64,000 nucleotides of DNA from the NCBI RefSeq assembly GCF_014651035.1, contig NZ_BMWC01000001.1, forward strand, positions 1,612,965 to 1,676,964, given 5' to 3'. Origin of the DNA: Streptomyces lomondensis. GTDB lineage: Bacteria > Actinomycetota > Actinomycetes > Streptomycetales > Streptomycetaceae. A model generated the notes under the pieces. It made no database searches. It saw only the letters and a list, made by a program, of their open reading frames with translations, and was not told the origin of the DNA. Made by a program: the position numbers and the translations under genes. Each line of letters begins with the position of its first letter. Positions within the stretch are counted from its first letter, which is position 1. Shown here piece after piece: positions 1 to 9,149 of this stretch.

Positions 1-1551
1 GCCCGGCAGCCACTCCATGGTGCCGTGCTTGCCCATGTGCACGATGGCGTCGGCGCCGAACGAGTTCTCCAACCACCTGTACGCCGCCATGTAGTGGTGC
101 GACGGCGGCATGTCCGGGTCGTGGTAGATCGCGATCGGGTTCTCGCCGAAGCCACGCGGCGGCTGGATCATCACCACGACGTTCCCGAACTGCAGGGACG
201 CCAGCACGATGTCGTCCCCGTCGACATACAGGCTGCCCGGCGGCTCGCCCCACGCCTCGGTCATGGCGTCGCGCAGCTCCGGGTCGAGCTTGTCGAACCA
301 GGCCCGGTAGTCCGCCAGCGGCACCCGCGCGGGCGCGGCGGCCAGCTGCTCCTCCGTCAGCCACTCCACGTCGTGCCCGCCGGCGTTGATGAGCCGGTGG
401 ATCAGCTCGTCACCCTCGTCCGGATGGCCCTCGACGACGTACCCGGCGTCCCGGAGCGCGTCCAGCACCCGCACCGCCGAGGCCGGGGTGTCGAGCCCGA
501 CCGCGTTGCCGACCCGCGAGTGCTTGGTCGGGTACGCGGTGAAGACCAGCGCGAGCTTCTTCTCGCCGTTCTCCTTGTGCTTCAGCCGGGCGTGCCGTAC
601 GGCGATGCCGGCGACCCGCGCGGCCCGCTCCGGGTCGGCCACGTACACGGGCACGTCGTCCGGGCCCTGCTCCTTGAAGGAGAACGGCACGGTGATCAGC
701 CGCCCGTCGAACTCCGGGATGGCCACCTGCATCGCGGCGTCCATGGGGGAGAGGGCGGCGTCCGACTCCTCCCAGGCCTGCCGCGAGGACGTCAGGCACA
801 GGCCCTGGAGCACGGGGACGTTCATCTCGGCGAGGGCGCCGATGTCCCAGGCCTCCTCGTCGCCGCCCGCCGAGGCCTGCGAGGCGTGCGTGCCGCCGGC
901 GGCCAGGACGGTGGCGACCAGGGCGTCCGCCCGCCCGAGGATCTCGTACAGCCCCTCGTCGGCCCCGCGCAGCGAACCGCAGTACACGGGCAGCGCGTTG
1001 GCGCCCTGGGCCTCGATCGCGTCGCACAGGGTGTCCACGAAGGCGGTGTTGCCGCTCAGTTCGTGGGCCCGGTAGAAGAGCACGCCGACGGTCGGGCGGC
1101 CCTCGCTCTGCGCCCGCTCGCCGTGGACGCCGTACTCGGGCATCTTCCGCGGCGCGGCGAAGCCCTCGCCGGTGAGCAGCACGGTGTCGGACAGGAACCG
1201 GGCCAGCTCGGTGAGGTTCTCCGGCCCGCCCTCCACGAGGTACTTCAGCGCCTCCGCGACGACACCGGCCGGCACGGACGACTCGGCCATCAGCTCCGCG
1301 TCCGGCACGGCCTCGCCGCCCAGCAGCACGGTGGGGATGCCGGAGGCCTTCAGCGCGGCGAGCCCGTCCTCCCAGGCCCGCTTGCCGCCGAGCAGCCGCA
1401 CGACGGCGAGGTCGGCGCCGTCCAGCAGCGCCGGCAGCTCCTCGCGGACGTCCACGCGGGTCGGATTGCCGATCCGGTACGAGGCACCGGTGGCGGCCCG
1501 GGCCGCCAGCAGGTCCGTGTCGGCGGTCGACAACAACAACACTGTGCTCAT
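1..1551 (-). CDS. cobN: Cobaltochelatase subunit CobN, N-terminal 517 residues (cut by window edge)
   Basis: This is the large subunit of the aerobic ATP-dependent cobaltochelatase, which inserts Co2+ into hydrogenobyrinate a,c-diamide in cobalamin synthesis (family knowledge). The frame is open from ATG at 1551 to base 1, so the C-terminal part (the family is usually about 1200-1400 residues) lies outside. The read begins [15 protein letters not shown] and ends with the typical CobN/BchH segment [13 protein letters not shown]. Its start overlaps the cobQ stop as ATGA, so translation is probably coupled. It is the third gene after the cobalamin riboswitch near 4.1-4.2 kb and should be repressed by B12. 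Identity is secure; only length is unknown. Confidence 0.93.
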   Translation of the reverse strand, partial: MSTVLLLSTADTDLLAARAATGASYRIGNPTRVDVREELPALLDGADLAVVRLLGGKRAWEDGLAALKASGIPTVLLGGEAVPDAELMAESSVPAGVVAEALKYLVEGGPENLTELARFLSDTVLLTGEGFAAPRKMPEYGVHGERAQSEGRPTVGVLFYRAHELSGNTAFVDTLCDAIEAQGANALPVYCGSLRGADEGLYEILGRADALVATVLAAGGTHASQASAGGDEEAWDIGALAEMNVPVLQGLCLTSSRQAWEESDAALSPMDAAMQVAIPEFDGRLITVPFSFKEQGPDDVPVYVADPERAARVAGIAVRHARLKHKENGEKKLALVFTAYPTKHSRVGNAVGLDTPASAVRVLDALRDAGYVVEGHPDEGDELIHRLINAGGHDVEWLTEEQLAAAPARVPLADYRAWFDKLDPELRDAMTEAWGEPPGSLYVDGDDIVLASLQFGNVVVMIQPPRGFGENPIAIYHDPDMPPSHHYMAAYRWLENSFGADAIVHMGKHGTMEWLPG

Positions 1552-3056
1552 GCGGGTGCTCCCGGTGGAATGAAGGGCAGTCCTTGCGGAGCGCCGGACT
1601 CGATGAGCCGCCACAGCGCGTCCGTGTCCGCGTGCTGTTCGATCAGGTCGCCGAGCCGGTCGAGCTGCTCCTCGCGCAGCGCGGCGAACGAGGTGTCCGG
1701 GGCCGGCACGAAGCGGCGGCCCGCGGCGGCGGCCACCTCGCGCAGGAAGGCCCGCCGGAAGCCGTCCGACTCCAGCGAGCCGTGCCAGTGCGTCCCCCAG
1801 GTCTCGCCGACCCGGCAGCCGTCCAAGAAGGGCTCCCCGCCGGCGACTTGGGCGACGCCGTGGTGGATCTCGTAACCCTCGACGTGCTCCCCGAGGGCCT
1901 CGCCCACCGGCCGGGTGAGGGTCTTCTCGCGGGCGAACCGCACCCGCACGGGCAGGACGCCGAGCCCGTCGACATGTCCCCGGCGGCTCTCGACGTCGTC
2001 CTCGATGTGCTCGCCGAGGATCTGGAAACCGCCGCAGACGCCGAGCACGGGCCGCTGCTCGGCGGCCCTGCGGACGAGGGCGTCGGCGAGCCCCCGCTCC
2101 CGCAGCCACTCCAGCGCGCGCACTGTGCCCCGGGTCCCGGGCACGACGACGAGGTCGGCGTCGGCCAGCTCCTCGGGCCGGTCCACGAACCGCACCACGA
2201 CCCCCGGTTCGGCGGCCAGCGCGTCCACGTCCGTGAAGTTGGACATCAGCGGCACGGCACACACGGCGACGCGCAGCACGTCCTCACCGAGGGGCGGCGC
2301 GACGACGGACTCCCGCACGGCTCCCCGCAGGGAGACGCGCAGCCCGTCCTCCTCGTCGATCCCCAGCCCGTGCCGGAACGGCAGCACGCCGTACGTCCGC
2401 CGCCCCGTGAGCCCGTGCAGCATGTCGAGCCCCGGCTCCAACAGGGAGACGTCCCCACGGAACTTGTTGACGAGGAACCCGGCGACGCACGCCTGGTCCT
2501 CGGGCGACAGCAGCGCCACGGTCCCGAAGAAGGAGGCGAAGACACCGCCCCGGTCGATGTCGCCGACGACGAGCACGGGCAGCCCCGCGTTGCGGGCGAT
2601 GCCCATGTTCACGATGTCGGTCCGCCGCAGATTGATCTCGGCGGGAGAACCGGCCCCCTCACAGATCACCGCGTCATACGTGCCCCGCAACTGCTCCAGA
2701 CACTCCAGCACCGTCCCGAGCAACTTCTGCTGCCGCCCGCCGTGATACCCGCGCGCACTCAGCTCCCCGACCGGCTTGCCCAGCAGCACGACCTGACTGC
2801 TCTGCTCGCCACCGGGCTTGAGCAGCACGGGATTCATCAGCGCGGTCGGCTCGACCCGGCAGGCCTGTGCCTGCATGGCCTGCGCCCGCCCGATCTCGGC
2901 GCCCTCCCGCGTCACGAATGAGTTGAGGGACATGTTCTGCGCCTTGAAGGGCGCGACCTTGACGCCCTGGCGCACCAGCCACCGGCAGATCCCGGCCGTC
3001 ACGACGCTCTTGCCCGCGTCGGAGGTGGTCCCTGCGACGAGAAGCCCACCGCTCAT
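1548..3056 (-). CDS. cobQ: Cobyric acid synthase CobQ
   Basis: 502 residues, normal for CobQ. It performs the glutamine-dependent amidations of adenosyl-cobyrinic a,c-diamide that give cobyric acid. The N-terminal ATP-binding domain starts [20 protein letters not shown] (P-loop variant). The C-terminal class I glutaminase domain has the nucleophile Cys in [14 protein letters not shown] and the catalytic His in YEIHHG. ATG at 3056 was chosen because GAGGGGGAAG sits just upstream; reading frame continues further upstream, but there it lies antisense to nothing conserved and overlaps cobD. It lies 2 bp after the cobD stop and overlaps cobN by 4 bp, so the three genes are one transcript. Confidence 0.95.
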   Translation of the reverse strand: MSGGLLVAGTTSDAGKSVVTAGICRWLVRQGVKVAPFKAQNMSLNSFVTREGAEIGRAQAMQAQACRVEPTALMNPVLLKPGGEQSSQVVLLGKPVGELSARGYHGGRQQKLLGTVLECLEQLRGTYDAVICEGAGSPAEINLRRTDIVNMGIARNAGLPVLVVGDIDRGGVFASFFGTVALLSPEDQACVAGFLVNKFRGDVSLLEPGLDMLHGLTGRRTYGVLPFRHGLGIDEEDGLRVSLRGAVRESVVAPPLGEDVLRVAVCAVPLMSNFTDVDALAAEPGVVVRFVDRPEELADADLVVVPGTRGTVRALEWLRERGLADALVRRAAEQRPVLGVCGGFQILGEHIEDDVESRRGHVDGLGVLPVRVRFAREKTLTRPVGEALGEHVEGYEIHHGVAQVAGGEPFLDGCRVGETWGTHWHGSLESDGFRRAFLREVAAAAGRRFVPAPDTSFAALREEQLDRLGDLIEQHADTDALWRLIESGAPQGLPFIPPGAPA

Positions 3057-3058
3057 GC

Positions 3059-3994
3059 TCACTTCCCCCTCTTCAGCAACCGCGCACCGGCGCACACCCC
3101 GAGCGCCAGCCAGGTGACCCGTCGCGAAAGCCGCACGGCCCGTTCGACGTCGCGCCGGACGACGGCACGCCCCTCCGTGTTCAGCACGGGCCGGTGCTCC
3201 ACCCGCCCGCCGTACGACAGCGTCCCGCCCAGCCGCACCCCGAGCGCCCCCGCGAACGAGGCCTCCACGGGCCCGGCGTTGGGGCTCGGATGCTTCGCCG
3301 CGTCGGCCCGCCAGGCGCGCACGGCCCCGCGCGGATCCGGCCCGGCCAGCGCCGCGAGGACGGCGGTCAGCCGCGCCCCCGGCCACCCCGCGACATCGTC
3401 CAGCCGGGCGGAGGCCCACCCGAAGCGGCGGTAGCGGGCCGACTTGTGCCCGACCATGGCGTCCAGGGTGTTGACGGCCCGGAACCCGAGCAGCCCCGGC
3501 ACCCCGCCGACGGCACCCCACACCAGCGCCCCCACGACCGCGTCGGAGGTGTTCTCGGCGACGGACTCGACCACGGCCCGGGCGATCCCGTCGGCGTCGA
3601 GGGCCTGCGGATCCCGCCCGCACAGATGCGGCAGCCGCGCCCGGGCCGCCTCGACGTCCCCCGCCTCCAGGGCACGCCCGATGGCCTCGGCCTCCCGGGC
3701 GAGCGAAGTCCCCCCGACGACGGCCCAGGTGGCGGCACCGGTCAGCACGACGGAGGCGGCGGAAGAAGCACGTACGGCACGCGCGGCCAGGGCCCCCAGC
3801 GCGACGGCGCCTCCCGCGCACACGCCGGCGTGCAGCGCGCCCCACCCGCGGTGGTCCCGCCACAGCACCCGCTCCACGGCACCCGCGGCCCGCCCGAACG
3901 CGGCGACCGGATGCCCCCGGCGGGGATCGCCGAGCAGCAGGTCACCGATCAGGCCGGCGGCGGCGCCGTACGCGAAGACGCGACCGGCACCCAT
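3059..3994 (-). CDS. cobD: Adenosylcobinamide-phosphate synthase CobD/CbiB
   Basis: 311 residues, membrane protein of the CobD/CbiB family, which attaches aminopropanol (phosphate) to adenosylcobyric acid. Family hallmarks visible are [14 protein letters not shown] near the N terminus, [20 protein letters not shown], and [22 protein letters not shown] in the C-terminal half. ATG at 3994 gives the standard start [15 protein letters not shown]; an upstream in-frame start at 4087 would lie inside the riboswitch and is rejected. First gene after the riboswitch, with cobQ 2 bp downstream. Confidence 0.92.
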   Translation of the reverse strand: MGAGRVFAYGAAAGLIGDLLLGDPRRGHPVAAFGRAAGAVERVLWRDHRGWGALHAGVCAGGAVALGALAARAVRASSAASVVLTGAATWAVVGGTSLAREAEAIGRALEAGDVEAARARLPHLCGRDPQALDADGIARAVVESVAENTSDAVVGALVWGAVGGVPGLLGFRAVNTLDAMVGHKSARYRRFGWASARLDDVAGWPGARLTAVLAALAGPDPRGAVRAWRADAAKHPSPNAGPVEASFAGALGVRLGGTLSYGGRVEHRPVLNTEGRAVVRRDVERAVRLSRRVTWLALGVCAGARLLKRGK

Positions 3995-4084
3995 GGGCTC
4001 AGCCGGCCAACGGGGCAGACAGCGGTGGGGTGCTGAACCTCGATCGGCAGCCGCGCATGGCGATATGTCCTCACTCAGGGTGTC

Positions 4085-4240
4085 CACGCCCTGGTTCGAC
4101 GAGACCGGCGGCGAGAGTTCCTGGCTCCCGGGGATGGCTACCCCGGTGACAGTGGCGGGACCGCGCCGGACTCACACCGGCTTCCTCTCCTGCCGCCGTA
4201 CTGGCCCCGGAAGTCCACCACGGCCGCGAACCGTCGTCAA
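4085..4240 (-). promoter_or_regulatory. Cobalamin (AdoCbl) riboswitch ahead of cobD-cobQ-cobN
   Basis: Read on the minus strand the segment contains GAAGCCGGTGTGAGTCCGGC, then GCGGTCCCGCCACTGTCACC, then GGGAGCCAGGAACTC. These are the conserved core and B12-box (GCCACTGT, plus-strand 4149-4156) of the cobalamin riboswitch. It ends about 90 bp before cobD. Binding of adenosylcobalamin to this class normally lowers expression of the downstream genes. The 5' boundary is approximate because the outer stem is variable. Confidence 0.9.
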
Positions 4241-4365
4241 CTTGCTGTTGACCAGCGCGGGGAGAGTGTGGAGAACCCCACACCGGCCCCCGCGCGCACG
4301 ACGCCCGGGCGGCACAGGACCGAAGTCCCATGCCGCCCGGGCGACATGAAGGCGTGGTCGGGCCG

Positions 4366-4587
4366 TCAGGCCACGATCAGATAGATCCCGTATCCGACAG
4401 CCGCCGCGCACGCCGCGAAGCACGCGTACGCGCCGGTGACCGCGAGGCCCGCGGTGCCGCCCTCCGCCGCCGCCCGCTCGCGGCGGGACAGGCCGGTGAT
4501 GCCGAGGGTGAACAGGCCCACCAGGGCCACGGTGACCACGAGGCTGACGCCGAAGACGGAGCCGAGGGCCGCCCAGTCGATCTTCAT
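4366..4587 (-). CDS. Small two-helix membrane protein next to pit
   Basis: 73 residues, MKIDWAALGSVFGVSLVV..., with two hydrophobic segments (about residues 10-32 and 49-72) separated by a basic loop SRRERAAAEG. No catalytic motif is visible. A GGAAG ribosome site precedes ATG 4587. It lies 34 bp downstream of pit on the same strand, and I recall this pairing as conserved in Streptomyces, so it may be co-transcribed with the phosphate transporter. Function is unknown; an accessory role in transport is inference only. Confidence 0.8.
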   Translation of the reverse strand: MKIDWAALGSVFGVSLVVTVALVGLFTLGITGLSRRERAAAEGGTAGLAVTGAYACFAACAAAVGYGIYLIVA

Positions 4588-4621
4588 CTCAGAAAACTCT
4601 TCCTTGTTGCCGGTGGGCGGG

Positions 4622-5863
4622 TCAGACCGTGGTGGTCGTGGAGGGCGTCCGCTCGGTACTGGCCTGGGCCGGGAACGGAGGCACCGGGTCCGTCGTCGCC
4701 GTGCCGGCGGGCGGCGGTGTCACCGCGGCCATCGCCGTGGTCACCACGCCGGCCGGCTCCTCGTCGGTGTCGCAGACGTTGGTGTGGTCGACGACCTCGC
4801 GCCGGGAGATCTTCCAGATCGCCGCGCTGGAGGCGACGAGGAAGACGGCCACCACGGCGGTGCCCCAGTCGCCGAAGCCGGTCACGTACTCGGCGAGGGC
4901 AGCCACCAGGGCCGCCGCCGGCAGCGTCAGGCCCCAGGCGACGAACATCCGCGTCGCCGTCGACCAGCGGACGACACCGCCCTTGCGGCCGAGTCCCGCG
5001 CCCATGACGGAGCCGGACACCGAGTGGGTGGTGGAGAGGGAGAAGCCGAGGTGGGAGGAGGCCAGGATGACCGTCGCCGCGCTGGTCTGGGCGGCGAAGC
5101 CCTGCTGCGGCCGGAGGTCGGTCAGGCCCTTGCCCATGGTGCGGATGATGCGCCAGCCGCCGAGGTACGTGCCGAGCGCGATCGCGATGCCCGCGGAGAG
5201 GATGACCCACATGGGCGGGTCGGAGTCGGGCGCGACGGCGCCGCCGGCGACCAGGGCGAGCGTGATGACGCCCATCGTCTTCTGCGCGTCGTTCGTGCCG
5301 TGCGCCAGGGAGACCAGGCCCGCGGAGGCGATCTGGCCGGCCCGGTAGCCCTTCTCGGACGCCTTGCCGTCGGCCTTCCTGCCGAGGGAGTACGTCAGCC
5401 GCGTGGCGAGCATCGCCGCGATGCCCGCGACCAGCGGGGCGGCGATCGCCGGGATCAGCACCTTGGTGACCAGCACGTCACCGTGCACCGCGCCGACGCC
5501 CGCCGAGGCGATCGTGGCGCCGATCAGGCCGCCCATGAGGGCGTGCGAGGAACTGGACGGCAGACCGACCAGCCAGGTCAGCAGGTTCCAGAGGATCGCG
5601 CCCACCAGGGCGGCGAAGATGACCTCGGGACGGATGCCGGCCTCGTCGACGAGGCCCTTGGAGATCGTGTTCGCGACTTCCACGGAGAGGAAGGCGCCGA
5701 CCAGGTTCAGGACCGCGGACATGGCCACCGCGACCTTCGGTCTCATGGCGCCCGTGGAAATGGTCGTGGCCATCGCGTTCGCGGTGTCGTGGAAACCGTT
5801 CGTGAAATCGAACGCGAGTGCGGTCACCACCACAATCGCGAGGATCAGCGAGAAGCTTTCCAT
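4622..5863 (-). CDS. pit: Low-affinity inorganic phosphate transporter, PiT family
   Basis: 413 residues with about ten hydrophobic segments and the duplicated PiT signature: TNGFHDTANAMATTIS near residue 22 and LAHGTNDAQKTMG in the second half. PiT proteins import metal-phosphate coupled to protons or Na+. The C-terminal tail after residue about 350 is Thr/Pro-rich and probably cytoplasmic. ATG 5863 is the only plausible start; the ribosome site is weak. A PHO box lies 48-69 bp upstream, so PhoP control is likely. It corresponds by neighbourhood to the S. coelicolor pitH2 region (from memory). Confidence 0.93.
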   Translation of the reverse strand: MESFSLILAIVVVTALAFDFTNGFHDTANAMATTISTGAMRPKVAVAMSAVLNLVGAFLSVEVANTISKGLVDEAGIRPEVIFAALVGAILWNLLTWLVGLPSSSSHALMGGLIGATIASAGVGAVHGDVLVTKVLIPAIAAPLVAGIAAMLATRLTYSLGRKADGKASEKGYRAGQIASAGLVSLAHGTNDAQKTMGVITLALVAGGAVAPDSDPPMWVILSAGIAIALGTYLGGWRIIRTMGKGLTDLRPQQGFAAQTSAATVILASSHLGFSLSTTHSVSGSVMGAGLGRKGGVVRWSTATRMFVAWGLTLPAAALVAALAEYVTGFGDWGTAVVAVFLVASSAAIWKISRREVVDHTNVCDTDEEPAGVVTTAMAAVTPPPAGTATTDPVPPFPAQASTERTPSTTTTV

Positions 5864-5910
5864 TTACCCAGGCAATCGTTCGAGGTCATTGGCTGGACGA
5901 ACGTAGGTAA

Positions 5911-5932
5911 CCCGAGTGAACGGAAGATGAAC
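5911..5932 (-). promoter_or_regulatory. PHO box (two 11-bp direct repeat units) upstream of pit
   Basis: On the minus strand the sequence reads GTTCATCTTCC followed directly by GTTCACTCGGG. Both match the 11-nt Streptomyces PhoP direct repeat unit (G-T/G-T-C-A-Y-Y-Y-R-G/C-G/C) closely. A weaker third unit may follow (GTTACCTACG). Position about 50 bp before the pit start codon fits a regulatory site. Confidence 0.75.
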
Positions 5933-6008
5933 TGGGAGGGGCGCGGGGGTGTCCGCGCCAGAGGGTTGCCGTGCCGCCCTGCTGTCAGGCTCCCCGCGCC
6001 CCCCGGAA

Positions 6009-6761
6009 CTAGGCGCCTCTGGCGAACCTCTTCAGCCGATCGAGTGACCCATTGAACACGTTCTGGTCGCCCGGAAGGGTGCCGCTGCCGTTGTCGTGCT
6101 GCCAGATGGTCCAGGACGACCAGCCGGCCGGCAGCGTGCCCGGGCTCGCCGCGTCGTAGCGGGCGATCCACAGCGGGTGGTCCGCGGCGAAGGCGCGGCT
6201 GCCGCCCGTGCACATGTTCCACCAGTGGGTGGTGGTGTAGATCACCGGGCGGCGGCCGGTGAGCCGCTTGACCTCGTCGCTGAACGACTTGATCCAGCCG
6301 ACCATCCCCGCCTTGCTCAGGCCGTAGCACTTCCGCTTCTTGTCGTACGGGTTGTATTCGATGTCGAGCGCGGGCGGCAGTGTCCAGCCGTCCGCGCTCC
6401 AGCTGCCGCCGTTGCCCACGAAGTGCGCCGCCTGCGCCTGGCCCGACGACCTGTTCGGCAGCGCGAAGTGGTACGCGCCGCGCACGAGGCCCGCCTGTCG
6501 CGAGCCGTTGTACTGCTGGCCGAAGTAGGGGTTGCGGTAGGTGGTGGACTCGGTCGCCTTGACGTAGACGAACCTGGCGCCCTTCCTCTTCGCGCTCTGC
6601 CAGTCGACGTTCTTCTGGTGGGACGAGACGTCGTGTCCCTTCGGGCGGCTCGCCGCCGAGGCCGGCGCCTCGGCGAGTGCGGTCCCTCCCAGAGCGAGTG
6701 CCGCCACGTACACCGCGAGCCATCGGCCGCGGCGGCGGGTCGGTGTGTGGTCACGGGCCAT
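6009..6761 (-). CDS. Secreted GH25 muramidase (lysozyme M1 type)
   Basis: 250 residues. A Sec signal peptide is clear: RRRGRWLAVYVAALALGG then an AxA-like cleavage site near EAPASAA. The mature part is a glycoside hydrolase family 25 barrel: KGHDVSSHQKNVDW at its start, FVYVKATEST, ALDIEYNPY (the acidic catalytic DxE) and PVIYTTTHWW. The enzyme hydrolyses the beta-1,4 bond between MurNAc and GlcNAc in peptidoglycan. ATG 6761 is preceded by GGGGGGAAA; a frame-open extension to 6845 has no ribosome site. Divergent from the aldolase gene at 6959. Confidence 0.93.
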   Translation of the reverse strand: MARDHTPTRRRGRWLAVYVAALALGGTALAEAPASAASRPKGHDVSSHQKNVDWQSAKRKGARFVYVKATESTTYRNPYFGQQYNGSRQAGLVRGAYHFALPNRSSGQAQAAHFVGNGGSWSADGWTLPPALDIEYNPYDKKRKCYGLSKAGMVGWIKSFSDEVKRLTGRRPVIYTTTHWWNMCTGGSRAFAADHPLWIARYDAASPGTLPAGWSSWTIWQHDNGSGTLPGDQNVFNGSLDRLKRFARGA

Positions 6762-6958
6762 GTTTCCCCCCGGAATGGCGACGTGCACGGAAAATCCCCC
6801 AGAGCGTACTGGAAGATCGTTGAATGCCCGAAGATCCCCGGCCAAGAGAGATCCCGAGGGGTTTTGTGGTGGTCTGCGCCCTTACGGATGGTCGGCTTCC
6901 GGCCGTAAAGTGCCCCGGCCCGGCGGCGAGTTGAGAAACCGGCTGGCAGGATCGCCGC

Positions 6959-7690
6959 ATGGCTGAGCAGCGAGGTGACGAGCGGGGCGGACGGGATGTC
7001 CGGGGCGGCGGACAGGATGAGGGGGAGTCGCGGCGGAGGAGTGTCCGCCCTGAGGAGGCGCGCGCCTGGGAGGACCTCGTCGCGACGGCCCGCCGGACGG
7101 TCTCCGAGGGGCTGGTCGTCGGCACATCGGGCAATGTCTCGGTACGGGTCGAGGACACCGTCCTGGTCACACCGTCGGGCGTCCCCTACGACCGCCTGAC
7201 GCCCGGCGACGTGACCGGAGTCGACCTCGACGGCCGGCAGGTCCTCGGCACGCTCGTCCCGACCAGCGAACTGCCCATGCACCTCGCCGTCTACCGCACG
7301 ACCGACGCCCGTGCCGTCGTCCACACCCACGCCGTGCACGCGACGGCCGTCTCGACGCTCGTGAGCGAGCTCCCGCTGATCCACTACATGGCCGCCGCGC
7401 TCGGCGGGCCCGTCCGGGTTGCCCCGTATGCCACGTACGGCACCGACGAGTTGGCCGAGAACATGCTCCGCGCCCTCGCCGGCCGCTCCGGCTGCCTCCT
7501 CCAGAACCACGGCACCATGACGTACGGCGCCACCCTCGACCAGGCCTACGACCGCACGGCCCAGCTGGAATGGATGTGCCGCCTGTGGCTGACCGCCACG
7601 TCGGCGCCGGGCCTGTCCCCGAGCCTGCTGTCCCGGGAACAGCTGGCGGAGGTGCAGGAGCGCCTGCGCGGCTACGGCCAGCGAGGCTGA
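6959..7690 (+). CDS. Class II aldolase/adducin family protein (L-fuculose-phosphate aldolase-like)
   Basis: 243 residues with a charged, disordered N-terminal 35. The fold signatures are GLVVGTSGNVSVR (phosphate binding), PTSELPMHLAVYR (the E acts as acid/base in FucA) and VVHTHAVHATAVS (zinc-binding His pair), with a further His in LLQNHGTMTYG. Members cleave fuculose-1-P, ribulose-1-P or methylthioribulose-1-P-type substrates using Zn2+. No sugar kinase or isomerase is adjacent, so the substrate cannot be inferred. The hydrolase gene follows 119 bp downstream. Confidence 0.88.
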   Translation: MAEQRGDERGGRDVRGGGQDEGESRRRSVRPEEARAWEDLVATARRTVSEGLVVGTSGNVSVRVEDTVLVTPSGVPYDRLTPGDVTGVDLDGRQVLGTLVPTSELPMHLAVYRTTDARAVVHTHAVHATAVSTLVSELPLIHYMAAALGGPVRVAPYATYGTDELAENMLRALAGRSGCLLQNHGTMTYGATLDQAYDRTAQLEWMCRLWLTATSAPGLSPSLLSREQLAEVQERLRGYGQRG

Positions 7691-7809
7691 CCGGCGAACC
7701 CGCGCTCCCACGGAACCCGCATCACCGGCCTCCGCCGCCCCACCCGGGAACATCACCCCACCGCGATCCCCCACTGGTCGGTGGCCGGGTCCGCCAGGAC
7801 ACTGGATCC

Positions 7810-8937
7810 GTGCGCACTGTCAAAGCGACGGCCGCTGCCGTCACCGCCGTGATCGGGGCCGGTGCCGCCGCGGTGGCCGCCGGCCGGTTCGCCAGCGACG
7901 CCGCGCTCAAGGCGCCTCCCGGCAGGCCCCTGCCCACCGAACCCCGGCTCACCGTGCACGGCACCGCCGCCGGGCAGATCAGCCTCACCCGGGACCTGGC
8001 CGCCCTGCGCCCCGGCCGCTACGGCCTGTCCGGGAACGGCTCCCACGCGGTCGTCGGCCCGGTCCTGGCCGACGCCCCGCACACCGCCGACACCGTCGTA
8101 CGCCGCCTGGAGAGCGTCACGCACGGCACCCTGAAACCCGGCGACAAGGCCTGGCTCACCCCGAACCTGTACGTCGGCGACCCGAAGGCCGCCCTCGGCC
8201 TCGAACACGCCGACGTCGACGTCCCCGGCGAACTCGGCGCGCTGCCCGCGTGGTTCGTGCCGGGCGCCCGGGACACCTGGGTGATCGCCGTGCACGGCCT
8301 GGGCACCACCCGGGAACTCGCCATGAACGTCATGGGGTTCCTGCACCGCAGCCGCTTCCCGGTGCTCGCCCTCGCCTACCGCGGCGACCTCGGCGCACCC
8401 CGCCCGCCCGACGGCCTGAACCACCTCGGCGAGACCGAGTGGCGCGACCTCGACGCGGCGATCCGCTACGCCGTGCGCTACGGAGCCCGGCAGGTCGTCC
8501 TGCACGGCTGGTCCACCGGCGCCACCATGGCCCTGCGCGCCGCCGAGCGCTCGGGGCTGCGCGACCGCGTCTCCGGACTCGTCCTCGACTCCCCGGTGCT
8601 CCACTGGGAGACCACCCTGCGCGCCCTCGCCGCGGCCCGCCACACCCCGGGCGTCCTGCTGCCGCTCGCGGTCCGCGCCGCCCAGGGCCGCACCGGCCTG
8701 TACGGCGACCGCGTCGCGAGGACCGCCCCGCACGACGGCCTCAGCGTCCCCACCCTCGTCTTCCACGGCCCGGACGACACGGTCGCCCCCTGGCAGCTCT
8801 CCCGCCGCCTCGCCGACGCCCGCCCCGACTTCGTCGCCCTGCACACCGTCCGCAACGCCCCCCACGGAGCGATGTGGAACGCCGACCCGCAGGCCTACGA
8901 AGAGGCACTCCGCCGCTTCCTGACCCCCCTCATGTGA
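7810..8937 (+). CDS. Alpha/beta hydrolase with N-terminal membrane anchor or signal
   Basis: 375 residues from GTG 7810. An N-terminal hydrophobic Ala-rich segment (about residues 5-25) suggests membrane attachment or export. The hydrolase domain shows VIAVHGLGTTRE (oxyanion region), nucleophile elbow HGWSTGATMA, the acid in FHGPDDTVAPW and the catalytic His in NAPHGAMWN, so the Ser-Asp-His triad is complete. The length and architecture fit prolyl-oligopeptidase-like or BAAT-type esterases, but the substrate is unknown. Reading frame extends upstream to 7570 inside the aldolase gene; GTG 7810 removes that overlap. Confidence 0.85.
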   Translation: MRTVKATAAAVTAVIGAGAAAVAAGRFASDAALKAPPGRPLPTEPRLTVHGTAAGQISLTRDLAALRPGRYGLSGNGSHAVVGPVLADAPHTADTVVRRLESVTHGTLKPGDKAWLTPNLYVGDPKAALGLEHADVDVPGELGALPAWFVPGARDTWVIAVHGLGTTRELAMNVMGFLHRSRFPVLALAYRGDLGAPRPPDGLNHLGETEWRDLDAAIRYAVRYGARQVVLHGWSTGATMALRAAERSGLRDRVSGLVLDSPVLHWETTLRALAAARHTPGVLLPLAVRAAQGRTGLYGDRVARTAPHDGLSVPTLVFHGPDDTVAPWQLSRRLADARPDFVALHTVRNAPHGAMWNADPQAYEEALRRFLTPLM

Positions 8938-9149
8938 TCACGCACCCCCCGTTCACGCCCCCTTCGCCCCGTCGCAACCACGTCCCGTCCCGCTCCCTAC
9001 CGACCGGTCGTGATGATTCCGTTTAGCGTCGTACCACTGGCCTGTTCCCTGCCCTCGACCACTCCCGGGAACCGGTGCGTTGGCCATCCCCGTCGCCCGC
9101 GGTGACATTCCGTTTGGGTTTTCGGACCGTCAACCGGAAGACTGCCCCC

